Assembly: GCA_963668185.1 (NCBI GenBank)
Contig: OY764162.1
Span: forward strand, 1,922,001 to 1,986,000
DNA: 64,000 nucleotides
Reading direction: 5' to 3'
Source of the DNA: G963668185 sp963668185
Lineage (GTDB): Bacteria; Chloroflexota; Dehalococcoidia; Lucifugimonadales; G963668185
Shown: in pieces, positions 1-7,957 of the stretch
Position numbering within the stretch: position 1 is the first letter of the stretch
Layout: each line of letters opens with the position of its first letter
Program-made: the position numbers and the translations under genes
The notes under the pieces: model-generated
The model's database searches: none
The model's input: the letters and a program-made list of their open reading frames with translations, nothing else
What the model was told of the DNA's origin: nothing

Positions 1-639
1 GAGGGCGCTCGTGAGGCTTGGGAGCCAGCGGGGGTCGGCGGACCGGCCCATCGCATGAACGGCGCTCTGCTTCACCTTCGAGCCGCCGTCCCGATAGCCT
101 TCCTCGATGAACTTGGCGATGTCCGCGGTGAGGAAGGGCGCGGCAGCCTCCACGGAGCGCCAGACGACATCCTGGTCTTCGCCTTCGTTCCGGACGACGG
201 CCATGAGGGCGTTACTCAGCCTGTCGGAGTCCCGCGCGATCAGCTTGCCCTCCGCAGCCAGGATGGCGAACCGGCCCAGGCTGACGGCGGCGGCGGAGCG
301 CACGGCGGCGGACGGGTCGCCCAGCAGCAGGTCGGTCAGCGGGCGGATGGCGGCGCGGTCTTCGCACTCCCACAGGCCGCGCGCGGCCATCTCCCGCAGG
401 TCTTCGGAAGGGTCGTTCAGCAGGCGGAGGAACAGCTCGTCGAAGTCTAGCTCCGGGTTGTCACCGGCGAGTTCCAGCATTCGGGCTACGATGTCGTTCT
501 TGCGCTGGGGCGAGATGGACGACCATGCCGACTCCACCCCGGCCACGACTTCCGGCGACGCGCCGGAGAGCTGCAAGAGGCTGGAGTGCAGCAGGGGCCG
601 GGATTCGTCGGCCAGTTCTCTCAGGATTGAATCGGTCAT
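1..639 (-). CDS. HEAT-repeat protein, C-terminus beyond window edge
   Basis: Reading the minus strand from the ATG at 637-639 gives 213 codons with no stop, so the gene continues past the left edge. Residues about 70-130 and 165-213 form short paired amphipathic helices with HEAT-repeat spacing, for example LLGDPSAAVRSAAAVSLG and VKQSAVHAMGRSADPRWLPS. HEAT proteins are scaffolds that bind other proteins or nucleic acids; nothing here identifies the partner. There is no signal peptide or membrane segment, so it is probably cytoplasmic. No strong Shine-Dalgarno sequence precedes the ATG. The opposite-strand frames over this stretch are shadows. I am fairly sure of the repeat family and do not know the function. 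Confidence 0.8.
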   Translation of the reverse strand, partial: MTDSILRELADESRPLLHSSLLQLSGASPEVVAGVESAWSSISPQRKNDIVARMLELAGDNPELDFDELFLRLLNDPSEDLREMAARGLWECEDRAAIRPLTDLLLGDPSAAVRSAAAVSLGRFAILAAEGKLIARDSDRLSNALMAVVRNEGEDQDVVWRSVEAAAPFLTADIAKFIEEGYRDGGSKVKQSAVHAMGRSADPRWLPSLTSAL

Positions 640-735
640 TTTGCGTTAAAGCTGGGATGGTACGGGCCTTCCCAAAGCCCGCACAGTAAAGGCCGAACGT
701 GGGCGGGCTGTCAAGTGGGCGGTGTAGAAGGGGCG

Positions 736-763
736 GCCCTTCGACAGGCTCAGGGCGAACGGG
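736..763 (+). repeat. Dispersed repeat R3
   Basis: Copy of the family with core CCTTCGACAGGCTCAGGGCG. Other copies lie at 7250, 7854, 11494, 22705, 36376, 51316, 52761, 52853 and 62944. Confidence 0.85.
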
Positions 764-897
764 CTTGCATCTCATGGAGTCTGAAGAGATACGTGAAGTG
801 ACCGCGTGAAGCAGGCCGGGGCTGTGGGCGGGCTGTGTTAGGATTTTGCGGGTTGGGAAGGCTGTGGGGTTCTTCATCTCGATGTTGGGGCATTGCG

Positions 898-926
898 CCT
901 GGATTCCGGCCTTCGCCGGAATGACG
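898..926 (+). repeat. Dispersed repeat R2
   Basis: Copy of the family with palindromic core TTCCGGCCTTCGCCGGAA followed by TGACG. The inverted halves TTCCGGC and GCCGGAA can form a hairpin. Other copies lie at 1867, 13329, 22852, 49981, 51671 and 52891. Confidence 0.85.
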
Positions 927-970
927 ATTGACGATTATGGAAGGGTTTCGCAAGGCGAGCAGGGCTATCG

Positions 971-1759
971 ATGACAGCGAAGAAGGGGCGAGGCGGGCGG
1001 CGCAAGAAGTCTGCGGTGACGGCGGTGGACGTTATGGAGAAGCTGGGGCCTGAGTACGGGCCGGTGCATTGGGACGCGCGGCTGGACGCGGCGTCCGAGC
1101 TTGTTTACACGATCCTTTCGCAGCACACGTCGGACATCAACTCGTGGAGGGCGTACGACAGCCTGATGGGGACCTTCGGCAGCATCGACGCGATCGCGGA
1201 CGCGACGGTGGAGGAGATCCAGGAGGCGATCAGGCACGGCGGGCTGGCGGCGCAGAAGGCGCCGAGGATCAAGAACGTGCTGACGCAGATACGGGACGAG
1301 ATCGGCTCGTTCGACCTGGAGTTCCTTGCCGACCTGCCGCTTGCAGAGGCGAAGGCGTGGCTGACGCGGCTGAACGGCATCGGGCCGAAGACGGCGGCGA
1401 TCATCCTGTGCTTTTCGCTTGGGATGCCGGCGATGCCGGTTGACACGCACATACACCGGGTGTCGAAGCGGCTTGGGCTGATCGGGCCGAAGGTGACGGC
1501 GGACAAGGCGCACGACATTCTGGAGCCGATGGTCGCGCCGGAGGACGTGTTCGCCTTTCACGTGTACCTCATCAGGCACGGGCGCGCGGTCTGCAAAGCG
1601 CTGCGACCGCGGTGCGACGAGTGCGTTATGCTGGCCTGCCCATCGCGGGGGACGTTCGACGCGCCGGCGAAGCGGAGCAAGGCCGCGCCACGCCGACGGG
1701 CGAAGGCGGCGGACGAGCCGCTGCCGCACGTTCCTGCGCCGCCGGCGGGGAGGGGGTAG
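971..1759 (+). CDS. nth: Endonuclease III-type DNA glycosylase/AP lyase
   Basis: A base-excision repair enzyme that removes oxidised pyrimidines and cuts at the abasic site. The helix-hairpin-helix LNGIGPKTAAIIL carries the catalytic lysine (K140), and the catalytic aspartate is D158 in VDTHIHRVSKRLGL. Four cysteines near the end (208, 215, 218, 223) form the [4Fe-4S] cluster motif, with spacing C-x6-C-x2-C-x4-C; E. coli Nth has x5 in the last gap. A basic N-terminal tail (MTAKKGRGGRRKK) and a basic C-terminal tail of about 35 residues extend beyond the family core, giving 262 aa against about 210 in E. coli. The ATG at 971 follows a weak AGGGC. The gene stands alone between repeat-rich spacers. 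Confidence 0.93.
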   Translation: MTAKKGRGGRRKKSAVTAVDVMEKLGPEYGPVHWDARLDAASELVYTILSQHTSDINSWRAYDSLMGTFGSIDAIADATVEEIQEAIRHGGLAAQKAPRIKNVLTQIRDEIGSFDLEFLADLPLAEAKAWLTRLNGIGPKTAAIILCFSLGMPAMPVDTHIHRVSKRLGLIGPKVTADKAHDILEPMVAPEDVFAFHVYLIRHGRAVCKALRPRCDECVMLACPSRGTFDAPAKRSKAAPRRRAKAADEPLPHVPAPPAGRG

Positions 1760-1806
1760 GGGCCTTTGCGCAACCTTCCGACAGTGTCCGCAGATCAGCG
1801 CTTTTA

Positions 1807-1850
1807 CCCCATCCCGGCCTTCCCCAGCAGACTGGGGAAGGGGTCAGAGG
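1807..1850 (+). repeat. Dispersed palindromic repeat R1
   Basis: Core inverted repeat CTTCCCCAG / CTGGGGAAG around a short CAGA loop, usually preceded by CCCATCC and followed by GGGTCAGAG. Other copies lie at 7897, 14187, 22791, 45939, 51596, 52080, 52387 and 55911. Confidence 0.9.
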
Positions 1851-1866
1851 CCCCGCCCCGGCCACC

Positions 1867-1895
1867 CCTGGATTCCGGCCTTCGCCGGAATGACG
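1867..1895 (+). repeat. Dispersed repeat R2
   Basis: Full copy directly downstream of R1. The R1-R2 block recurs at 22791-22880 with matching spacer sequence. Confidence 0.85.
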
Positions 1896-1989
1896 GTTAT
1901 GCAAAGGTCTCCCTTCGCGGGAATGACGGCGAGAGTAGGGGGAGACCTTCGCGGGTATGGCGGTGATGTGGGTTGAGGGCCTTACGGCT

Positions 1990-2013
1990 GGGCCGTTCGC
2001 GAACGGCCCCTAC
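1990..2013. repeat. Dispersed palindrome R4
   Basis: Perfect palindrome GGGCCGTTCGCGAACGGCCC followed by CTAC. Other copies lie at 7295, 51354, 59942 (GCTCGCGAGC variant), 62887 and 63012, and there is a half copy near 52998. Confidence 0.9.
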
Positions 2014-2079
2014 GGGTGACCTGCGCCGGTATGACAGCGACGTGGGTTGAACAGTTACCCAGGGAGGTATGACAGCGAT

Positions 2080-2712
2080 ATGGTGTTGGAACGCGTTGCG
2101 ATGATGGTTAGCAGGGTGCTGCCGCGACGGCTATCGTGGGAGTTGTACTACGTGGTGGGGCGGACGCCGTGGGACACGGGCGAGATCCCGCCGGAACTGA
2201 CGGAGCTGCTGGCAGAGGGAGAACTGAAGCCGGAACGGGCGCTGGACGTTGGGTGCGGAACGGGCACGCACTCGATCTACATGGCGCGGCACTGTCCGGA
2301 AGTGGTCGGCGTGGACTTCTCGCGGCCCGCGCTGCGGCAGGCGCGGCGCAAGGCGGAGCGGGCGGGAGTGAGCGCGCGGTTCCAGACGGCGGACGTCCTG
2401 AGGCTGGGAATGCCGGGCAGCCCGGACCTCGGCGGGCAGTTCGACTTCATGCTCGATCTGTCTTGCCTGCACACGTTCAGCGCGGAGGACCGTGCGCGGT
2501 ACGGCGAGTCGGCGCGGCGCGTGGTGCGGCCGGGCGGCCACGTGCTGCTGTACGCATGGAAGCCGAGGGAGCAGGACGGCAGAACGGTGGGGCTGTCGCA
2601 GGAGGAGACGCAGGCGGTGATGGGCGACGCGTTCGAGTTGAGGTGGGTGCGGGACGTGGCGCATACGAGGAGGCCCCGGTTCTGCTACCTGTTCGAGCGG
2701 GTGAAGGGATAG
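2080..2712 (+). CDS. Class I SAM-dependent methyltransferase
   Basis: Small-molecule-type methyltransferase with a Rossmann fold. Motif I is ALDVGCGTGTHSIYMA, motif II is VVGVDFSRPAL, and the acidic motif IV region is FDFMLDLSCLHTF. A VVRPGGHVLLYAW strand follows, in the TehB/thiopurine-methyltransferase style. No substrate can be assigned. I chose the ATG at 2080, about 12 nt after AGGGAGG; a TTG at 2047 is in frame but lies upstream of that site. The glycerol kinase gene starts 27 nt downstream, so the two may be cotranscribed. Confidence 0.8.
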   Translation: MVLERVAMMVSRVLPRRLSWELYYVVGRTPWDTGEIPPELTELLAEGELKPERALDVGCGTGTHSIYMARHCPEVVGVDFSRPALRQARRKAERAGVSARFQTADVLRLGMPGSPDLGGQFDFMLDLSCLHTFSAEDRARYGESARRVVRPGGHVLLYAWKPREQDGRTVGLSQEETQAVMGDAFELRWVRDVAHTRRPRFCYLFERVKG

Positions 2713-2739
2713 GAGATCAAGGAGGAGCAGCGGCGCCAC

Positions 2740-4254
2740 GTGAGCAGGACAACGGCTGTACTGGCAATCGACCAGGGGACGACCGGGACTACGGCGCTGC
2801 TGGTGGATGCGGGCGGGCGCGTCATCGGTCGGAGCTACGCGGAGGTCACGCAGATCTACCCGCAGCCGGGGTGGGTGGAGCATTCTCCGACGGAACTGTA
2901 CGGCTCGTGCGTGAAGGCTATCGACGAAGTGCTGGAATCGACCGGGACGGCCCCGGGGGACGTGGCGGCGATCGGCATCGCCAACCAGCAGGAGACGACG
3001 GTGGTGTGGGATCGGCGCACGTCGGAGCCGGCGGCGAACGCGGTGGTGTGGCAGTGCCGGCGCACCGCTGGGCTGTGCGACGAGATGAAGGCGCGGGGGC
3101 TGGAGGCGGACGTGCGGCGCAGGACGGGGTTGCCGGTGGACGCCTACTTCTCGGCTACGAAGCTGCGCTGGCTGCTGGACCACATACCGGACGGGCAGGC
3201 ACGGGCCGAGAACGGGGAGTTGCTGTTCGGGACGGTGGACTCGTGGCTCGTCTGGAACCTGACGGGCGGCGCGGCCCACGTGACCGACGCGACCAACGCG
3301 TCGCGGACGATGCTTCTGAACCTGGACGAGTTGACGTGGGACGGGGAGATGCTGCGCGAGTTGGATATTCCCGACGCCATGCTGCCGAGGATCGTCAACT
3401 CAAGCGAGGTCGTGGCGGAGGCTACGGAGGGGCCATTTCGCGGCCTCGGAACGCCGGTAGCCGGGATCGCGGGGGACCAGAAGACGGCGCTGTTCGGGCA
3501 GGCGTGCTTCGAGCCGGGCTCGGTGAAGAACACGTACGGGACGGGCTGCTTCGTGCTGATGAACACCGGCGCGGAACGGCGCGACTCAACGCACGGGCTG
3601 GTTACGACGCTGGCGTGGGCGCTGCCGGAGGAGCGGAACTACGCGCTGGAGGGCAGCGTGTTCTCGGCGGGGGCGACGGTGCAGTGGCTGCGCGACGGGC
3701 TCGGCATCATCGAGAGGCCGTCGGACATGGACCGGCTGGCCGCTGAGACGGCGGACAACGGCGGGGTGTACTTCGTGCCTGCGTTCTCCGGGCTGGGCGC
3801 GCCGCACTGGGACATGTACGCGCGGGGCACGCTCATCGGGCTGACCGGCGGCACGAACAGGGCGCACATCGCGCGGGCCGCGCTGGAGGCGACGGCGTAC
3901 CAGTGCCGGGAGGTGCTGGACGCGATGACGCGGGACGCGGGCTCCGCTCCGTCCGAGCTAAGGGTGGACGGCGGCGGGACGGCGAACGAGCTTCTGATGC
4001 AGTTCCAGGCCGACATGCTGGGGATTCCGCTGCGCCGGAGCGCGGAGCGGGAGACGACGGGCCTGGGGGCGGCGTACCTCGCGGGCCTGGGCGTGGGGAC
4101 ATGGGGCGGGAAGGACAAGATCGCGGGCCTGTGGGCCACGGACCGCACGTTCGAGCCGTCGATGCCCGAAGGCCGGCGGGAGGCGCTGTACGACGGCTGG
4201 AAGGAGGCGGTGCGGCGATCGCTGCGGTGGGCGGCGGGGGGGGGGGGTAGCTAG
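2740..4254 (+). CDS. glpK: Glycerol kinase
   Basis: Phosphorylates glycerol to sn-glycerol 3-phosphate, the entry to glycerol use and lipid synthesis. The FGGY-kinase N-terminal phosphate-binding motif is AIDQGTTGTTALLVD (residues 9-23). GWVEHSP, NQQETTVVWD and AGDQKTALFGQ are typical glycerol-kinase segments, and the second ATP-binding domain contains RVDGGGTAN. The length of 504 aa is normal for the family. The GTG start follows AAGGAGG by about 14 nt, which is long, but no better start lies between here and the previous stop. The C-terminus ends in a glycine run encoded by a G12 homopolymer (4236-4247), so the exact stop depends on that tract. No transporter or glpD lies nearby. Confidence 0.93.
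   Translation: MSRTTAVLAIDQGTTGTTALLVDAGGRVIGRSYAEVTQIYPQPGWVEHSPTELYGSCVKAIDEVLESTGTAPGDVAAIGIANQQETTVVWDRRTSEPAANAVVWQCRRTAGLCDEMKARGLEADVRRRTGLPVDAYFSATKLRWLLDHIPDGQARAENGELLFGTVDSWLVWNLTGGAAHVTDATNASRTMLLNLDELTWDGEMLRELDIPDAMLPRIVNSSEVVAEATEGPFRGLGTPVAGIAGDQKTALFGQACFEPGSVKNTYGTGCFVLMNTGAERRDSTHGLVTTLAWALPEERNYALEGSVFSAGATVQWLRDGLGIIERPSDMDRLAAETADNGGVYFVPAFSGLGAPHWDMYARGTLIGLTGGTNRAHIARAALEATAYQCREVLDAMTRDAGSAPSELRVDGGGTANELLMQFQADMLGIPLRRSAERETTGLGAAYLAGLGVGTWGGKDKIAGLWATDRTFEPSMPEGRREALYDGWKEAVRRSLRWAAGGGGS
4236..4247 (+). repeat. Homopolymeric G12 tract at the glpK 3' end
   Basis: Twelve consecutive G encode the terminal glycines of glycerol kinase, immediately before the stop. Similar tracts lie at 16188-16201 and 30552-30563. 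Confidence 0.9.
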
Positions 4255-4261
4255 TGGCTAG

Positions 4262-4902
4262 TCAACTTTCGGCACCGTAGATTTCTAAGATCAAGGCAAT
4301 CTCATCCACAACCTCACTTAGAACCGGGAACTGGAAACGCTTCAGCTTCTCGTACCCCACCTGAATCCCAGTATTCGGGTCGAAGACACGATGGTGGTAA
4401 TCCTCGTCGCGATGGTGAACATTATGGTAGCGAAGCACAGGGGACTCACGCAGTCCTTCGCTTCGGGGTATCCAAGCTACGTAGCGATATAGCAGTCCAC
4501 GAACTGCCTTTCGTCCTCCACGCTCCCCTATCTCAAGCGCCTTATCTACTTCAAGAACTACGTTGCCCTTGCAGAAAATGTGCCCGAAGATGTAAACGAA
4601 GAAGTCGTCCTGCTCGCATTCAACCGTGTGGCTGTCTATGAACTGATGCTCTGCGAGGCGCTTCTCATGGATGAACTCATAGGACTCCCATGTGTTCCAG
4701 TCGTGGGGGTCCGCTCCTTCAGGTATTCCAGCACGTGATAGTCGAACATCCATCGGAGCTTCTCGGCAGTCTCACGCTCGTCGCCGTGCGAGAGAGCCTT
4801 TGCCATCTCGCATGACTTCATCTCGTAGCGGTTTTCGTACTTGGCGATTCGCGCTTCTAGAATCCGATTCATCTTCTCGTCCAACGAAATAAAACGCAGC
4901 AT
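4262..4902 (-). pseudogene. Hypothetical protein gene split by a frameshift
   Basis: Two overlapping minus-strand frames make one protein. The first starts at the ATG at 4902 (MLRFISLDEKMNRILEARIA) behind AAGGGG. The second carries the rest, from about 4710 to 4262 (HDWNTWESYEFIHEKRLAEH and onward). Adding one C to the C5 run near 4708 joins them as ...LEYLKERTPHDWNTWESY..., about 215 aa. The end, with LRYHNVHHRDEDYHHRVFDP and VLSEVVDEIALI, loosely resembles the R-Y-x-N-x-H-H / HH / E-I layout of DUF6516 (TumE-like) proteins; I hold this weakly. The gene may be a pseudogene, a phase-variable gene or a sequencing slip. Its base composition is more AT-rich than its neighbours. It converges on glpK. 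Confidence 0.5.
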
Positions 4903-5094
4903 GACGATTCCCCTTCGCTTTGACCATTATGATCGCTGTCCTAGGCCATGAGAAGACATTGCAGCCTCGACGGGCTCATGTGCGAACCTCCACCTTGTGT
5001 CGTATGGCGGGCGAGTGTACCACAAGGCCTGGCAGGCATATTTTGCACTCGCCTCCTAAGTAGTCAGTTTCTAGTGGGCCGCCGCGCAGTGTGG

Positions 5095-5100
5095 TAATAT
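5095..5100 (+). promoter_or_regulatory. Possible -10 element upstream of the Yip1-type genes
   Basis: TAATAT lies 46 nt before the ATG at 5147, in a locally AT-richer stretch (5030-5145). No convincing -35 hexamer sits at the usual spacing, so this is only suggestive. Confidence 0.25.
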
Positions 5101-5146
5101 GCGCGAATCGTTTGAGACTCGGAATCACGGAACGAGAGAGTAATCA

Positions 5147-5740
5147 ATGCTAGGAAGAATGATTGGCGCGGCGCGTCTGAACGTCGAGACCTTCGAGGAC
5201 ATCGAGCAGGACAAGGGCGCAACCGTACAGGCGATGGCGGTGGTGATTCTCGTAGCCATAGCCAACGTGGTCGGCAGCATGCTGGCGGGCGAAGAGGTCG
5301 ACATCGTCGGAGGGCTGGTCTTCGGGGCCATAATGGGCGTAGCCGGCTGGGCGCTGTGGGCGCTGGCCACCTGGATAATCGGCTCCACCCTCCTGAAAAC
5401 CGAGGATACGGAGGCGGACTGGGGAGAACTGGCACGGTGCACCGGGTTCGCGCAGACTCCCGGGCTCTTGAGAGTGTTCATGTTCATCCCGAACGTGGGA
5501 TGGGTCATCGGCCTGCTGGTCTTCATCTGGCAGTTTGCCGCGATGATGGTGGGCGTGCGTCAGGCCCTGGACTACACCTCGCTATGGCGGGCATTCTTCG
5601 TGATCCTGCTCTCGTTCATCCCCGTGGCCATACTGTACGTAATTCTGGCGATCATAGTAGGCATCGGGTTTGGCGTGGCTGAAGAGAACGCCGAGGCCGC
5701 GCTCAGGCTGATCGGCATCGGGAGCTTCATGGCGGCCTAA
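5147..5740 (+). CDS. Yip1-family integral membrane protein
   Basis: A 197-aa protein with about five hydrophobic segments. An N-terminal amphipathic stretch MLGRMIGAARLNVETFEDIE leads into membrane helices at about 30-45, 55-85, 110-135 and 145-175. The layout FEDIEQD...ATVQAMAVV and the final WRAFFVILLSFIPVAILY fit bacterial Yip1-domain proteins, whose function is not established. The ATG follows GAGAG. It is a tandem paralogue of the next gene, with the same N-terminal motif, the same ADWGELAR..TGFAQTP signature and the same C-terminal helix. Confidence 0.75.
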   Translation: MLGRMIGAARLNVETFEDIEQDKGATVQAMAVVILVAIANVVGSMLAGEEVDIVGGLVFGAIMGVAGWALWALATWIIGSTLLKTEDTEADWGELARCTGFAQTPGLLRVFMFIPNVGWVIGLLVFIWQFAAMMVGVRQALDYTSLWRAFFVILLSFIPVAILYVILAIIVGIGFGVAEENAEAALRLIGIGSFMAA

Positions 5741-5808
5741 CGGGCCGAGCCTGCGAGGAACGCCGAACTTGGCCGGTCTCGATCCCCTGCCCAGGGCAAG
5801 GTTAAGCA

Positions 5809-6333
5809 TTGCTTAGGCGAATGCTAGGCGCCGCGAGGCTGCGCTCGGATACGTTCGAGGAGTTGGAGCACGACCGCGGCGCAACGGTCCAGGCGATGTT
5901 CGTGGTCCTCATCGTCGCGACGGCCAGTTTCGTCGGGGGCGTCTTCGCTGGCGGAGAGATAGACGTCGTTGGGGGGCTGATCTACGGCGCAGCCGAAGGG
6001 ATCGTCTCCTGGGTCCTATGGGCGCTGTTCACGTGGGTAATCGGGACGAATCTGCTGGAGACTGATGAAACCAGCGCGGACTGGGGGGAACTGGCGCGAG
6101 GCACCGGTTTTGCGCAGACCCCGAGCCTTTTGAACGTACTGATCGCCGTACCCCTTGTGGGGCTATACATCACGTGGATTGGGCAAGTCTGGCGATTCGC
6201 CGCGATGATGGTGGCAGTGCGGCAGTGCCTGAACTACAGGTCGACCGTGCGGGCCTTCTTCGTGATTCTCCTGTCGTTCGTGCCGGTCCTGATCCTGCAC
6301 GCGATTCTCATAGAGATCGTGCTCAACTTCTAG
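5809..6333 (+). CDS. Yip1-family integral membrane protein, second copy
   Basis: Paralogue of the preceding gene. MLRRMLGAARLRSDTFEELE aligns residue for residue with its MLGRMIGAARL N-terminus. That alignment supports the TTG at 5809 as the start rather than the ATG at 5821. Shared signatures include EHDRGATVQAM, ADWGELARGTGFAQTP and VRAFFVILLSFVP. It is 174 aa with multiple membrane helices and lacks the roughly 20-residue tail of the first copy. The prmC start (GTG 6336) comes 2 nt after its stop, so the genes are likely cotranscribed. No biochemical role is known. Confidence 0.73.
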   Translation: MLRRMLGAARLRSDTFEELEHDRGATVQAMFVVLIVATASFVGGVFAGGEIDVVGGLIYGAAEGIVSWVLWALFTWVIGTNLLETDETSADWGELARGTGFAQTPSLLNVLIAVPLVGLYITWIGQVWRFAAMMVAVRQCLNYRSTVRAFFVILLSFVPVLILHAILIEIVLNF

Positions 6334-6335
6334 CT

Positions 6336-7220
6336 GTGAACGCGCTGCCGGCGAACGGTCGGAGTGTCCGCCAACTGTGGATGCGCCTAGCGGACAGGCT
6401 GCGCAGTTCGGGCGTGACGGACGCCGAGCTCGAGGCGGAGGCGCTGCTGCGGCACGCGCTGGGGCTGGACCGCGCGGGATACTTCGCCGCCCTCCAAGAG
6501 CCTGTGTCTGCCGACTTAGCCGCGGCCGCGGAAGGCTACGCCGCGCGGCGGGCCGGGGGCGAGCCCCTGGCGTACATCACGGGCGTCAGGGAGTTCTACG
6601 GCCTTGAGTTCGCGGTGGACGAGCGGGTGCTGGTACCGAGGCAGGAAACGGAGCTGCTTGTGGACCTGGCTTTGGGGGCGTATGCGGGCCGAGAGGGGGA
6701 GCGCGTCGTGATCGCGGACGTGGGTACGGGCTCGGGAGCTATCGCCGTGGCGCTGGCGTCGCGGCTGACCGGCGCGGTGGTATATGCGACGGACGTCAGC
6801 GCGGGGGCGCTGGAGGTTGCGGGGGCGAACGCGGAGCGGCACGGCGTGGCGGAGCGTGTCCGGCTGCTTTGCGGGGACCTGCTGACCCCGCTGCCGGAGC
6901 GAGCGGACGTGATCGTCTCCAACCCGCCGTACGTTCCCACCGATGAGCTTGCCGCGCTTCCGAGGGACGTGCGGCAGGAGCCGACTCTGGCACTCGACGG
7001 CGGTTGGAACGGGACGGAAGTGATTACGGGGCTGCTGGAGCAGGCGCGTGGGCGCCTAAGGCCAGGCGGGTCGCTGTTCGTGGAGGTTGCGCCGGAGCAG
7101 CGCGGCGGTGTAACGCGCATGGCCGCGCGATGCTTTCCGGGCGCAGACGTTGGGGTGATTAGGGACGCTGCCGGTCAGTTCCGGGCGCTCTGTGTGCGGC
7201 TGGGCGCGGCGGCTCGCTAA
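6336..7220 (+). CDS. prmC: Release factor glutamine methyltransferase
   Basis: Methylates the GGQ glutamine of peptide-chain release factors. The helical N-terminal domain begins SVRQLWMRLADRLRSSGV and contains EAEALLRHALGLDRA. The SAM motif is IADVGTGSGAIAVALA and the catalytic motif is SNPPYVP (NPPY). The family motif ACITGVREFYG-type appears as YITGVREFYGLEFAVDERVL with PRQETELLV. I chose the GTG at 6336, 2 nt after the upstream stop, because the N-terminal helices then match the family and the length is 294 aa; a longer open frame overlaps the previous gene. A second, broken copy of its C-terminal end lies at 7958-8188. Confidence 0.93.
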   Translation: MNALPANGRSVRQLWMRLADRLRSSGVTDAELEAEALLRHALGLDRAGYFAALQEPVSADLAAAAEGYAARRAGGEPLAYITGVREFYGLEFAVDERVLVPRQETELLVDLALGAYAGREGERVVIADVGTGSGAIAVALASRLTGAVVYATDVSAGALEVAGANAERHGVAERVRLLCGDLLTPLPERADVIVSNPPYVPTDELAALPRDVRQEPTLALDGGWNGTEVITGLLEQARGRLRPGGSLFVEVAPEQRGGVTRMAARCFPGADVGVIRDAAGQFRALCVRLGAAAR

Positions 7221-7249
7221 GAAACCGTCTCAAACTGCCCGGGCCAGCA

Positions 7250-7283
7250 CCAACTGCCCTTCGACAAGCTCAGGGCGAACGGG
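7250..7283 (+). repeat. R3 repeat, left member of a 34-bp perfect direct repeat
   Basis: CCAACTGCCC plus the R3 core and GGGCGAACGGG. The 34 bases are identical to 7854-7887, and the two copies flank the PaREP1-like gene. Confidence 0.9.
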
Positions 7284-7294
7284 TCGGGGGGCAA

Positions 7295-7318
7295 GGGCCG
7301 TTCGCGAACGGCCCCTAC
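7295..7318. repeat. Dispersed palindrome R4
   Basis: GGGCCGTTCGCGAACGGCCC plus CTAC, between the left R3 copy and the PaREP1-like gene. Confidence 0.9.
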
Positions 7319-7442
7319 GGTCTGCCCCGCCATTGGCTCCAAGGTACAAGGGCGGACGGGGGACTGGGGGCGCTTGCCTGAGAATTGGGCGGTTAGCTAG
7401 AATCTCCAGAGAACACCTAGCGCCGTACTCTGAGAGGGCCTC

Positions 7443-7844
7443 ATGGCGACACCTACTGAACATGAAGAAATCAGCGAACGGTTCCTGCGACACGCTGAGC
7501 GCGAGTTCGAGCGCGGAGACATGCTTCAGGCAAGCGAGAAGGCGTGGGGCGCAGTCGTCCATTACGTCAAGGCCATCGGCAAGTCAGAGGGACTGCGAAC
7601 CCATCGGCACCGTCACATCAACATCGTAGCGGAAGAGTTGATAGACCGGCTCGACAATCCCTCACCGGCCAAAAGGAACCTGGGCTTTGTGAATGCCCTT
7701 CACGCCAACTTCTACGAGGACTGGCTACCCGAAGGCAGCGTTCGGGAAGGGCTTGACTCTGCCCGCGAACTGATCGAAGACCTCAAAGTTGCGAAGCGCC
7801 TCTCAAGTCGCCACGGTGCCGACAACGGCTCCTTCAACGACTGA
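7443..7844 (+). CDS. PaREP1-like small helical protein
   Basis: A 133-aa all-helical protein. N-terminal RFLRHAEREFERGDMLQASE leads into KAWGAVVHYVKAIGKSEG, and NALHANFYEDWLPEGSVREG comes later. The order 'GD..QASEKAWGA' then 'LH.NFYE' fits PaREP1-type proteins, which to my knowledge are related to HEPN-fold helical bundles; biochemical function is unknown. The ATG follows GAGAGGG. Two paralogues lie at 9059-9829 and 18472-18831. The gene sits alone between two identical 34-bp R3 repeats and separates prmC from a decayed prmC tail, so it looks like an acquired cassette. Confidence 0.65.
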   Translation: MATPTEHEEISERFLRHAEREFERGDMLQASEKAWGAVVHYVKAIGKSEGLRTHRHRHINIVAEELIDRLDNPSPAKRNLGFVNALHANFYEDWLPEGSVREGLDSARELIEDLKVAKRLSSRHGADNGSFND

Positions 7845-7853
7845 CCAACGCGC

Positions 7854-7887
7854 CCAACTGCCCTTCGACAAGCTCAGGGCGAACGGG
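7854..7887 (+). repeat. R3 repeat, right member of a 34-bp perfect direct repeat
   Basis: Identical to 7250-7283. It begins 9 nt after the stop of the PaREP1-like gene. Confidence 0.9.
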
Positions 7888-7896
7888 GAAGGGAAA

Positions 7897-7933
7897 CCCC
7901 ATCCTAGCCTTCCCCAGCAGACTGGGGAAGGGA
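7897..7933 (+). repeat. Dispersed palindromic repeat R1
   Basis: Full R1 copy with the CTTCCCCAG / CTGGGGAAG inverted halves, between R3 and the prmC remnant. Confidence 0.9.
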
Positions 7934-7957
7934 CTTTTGCCCTAATCCTCTCCCGTT

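Larger units (their letters stand above)
640..970. other. Intergenic region with dispersed repeats
   Basis: This spacer lies between the divergent HEAT-repeat gene and the endonuclease III gene. It holds one R3 repeat (736-763) and one R2 repeat (898-926). No convincing RNA gene or additional reading frame was seen. It should contain promoters for both flanking genes, but none stands out. Confidence 0.6.
1760..2079. other. Repeat-filled intergenic region
   Basis: Between nth and the methyltransferase gene. It holds R1 (1807-1850), R2 (1867-1895), a degenerate R2-like half near 1905-1925, and R4 (1990-2013). R1, spacer and R2 together match a composite block at 22791-22925. No gene was seen. 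Confidence 0.65.
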
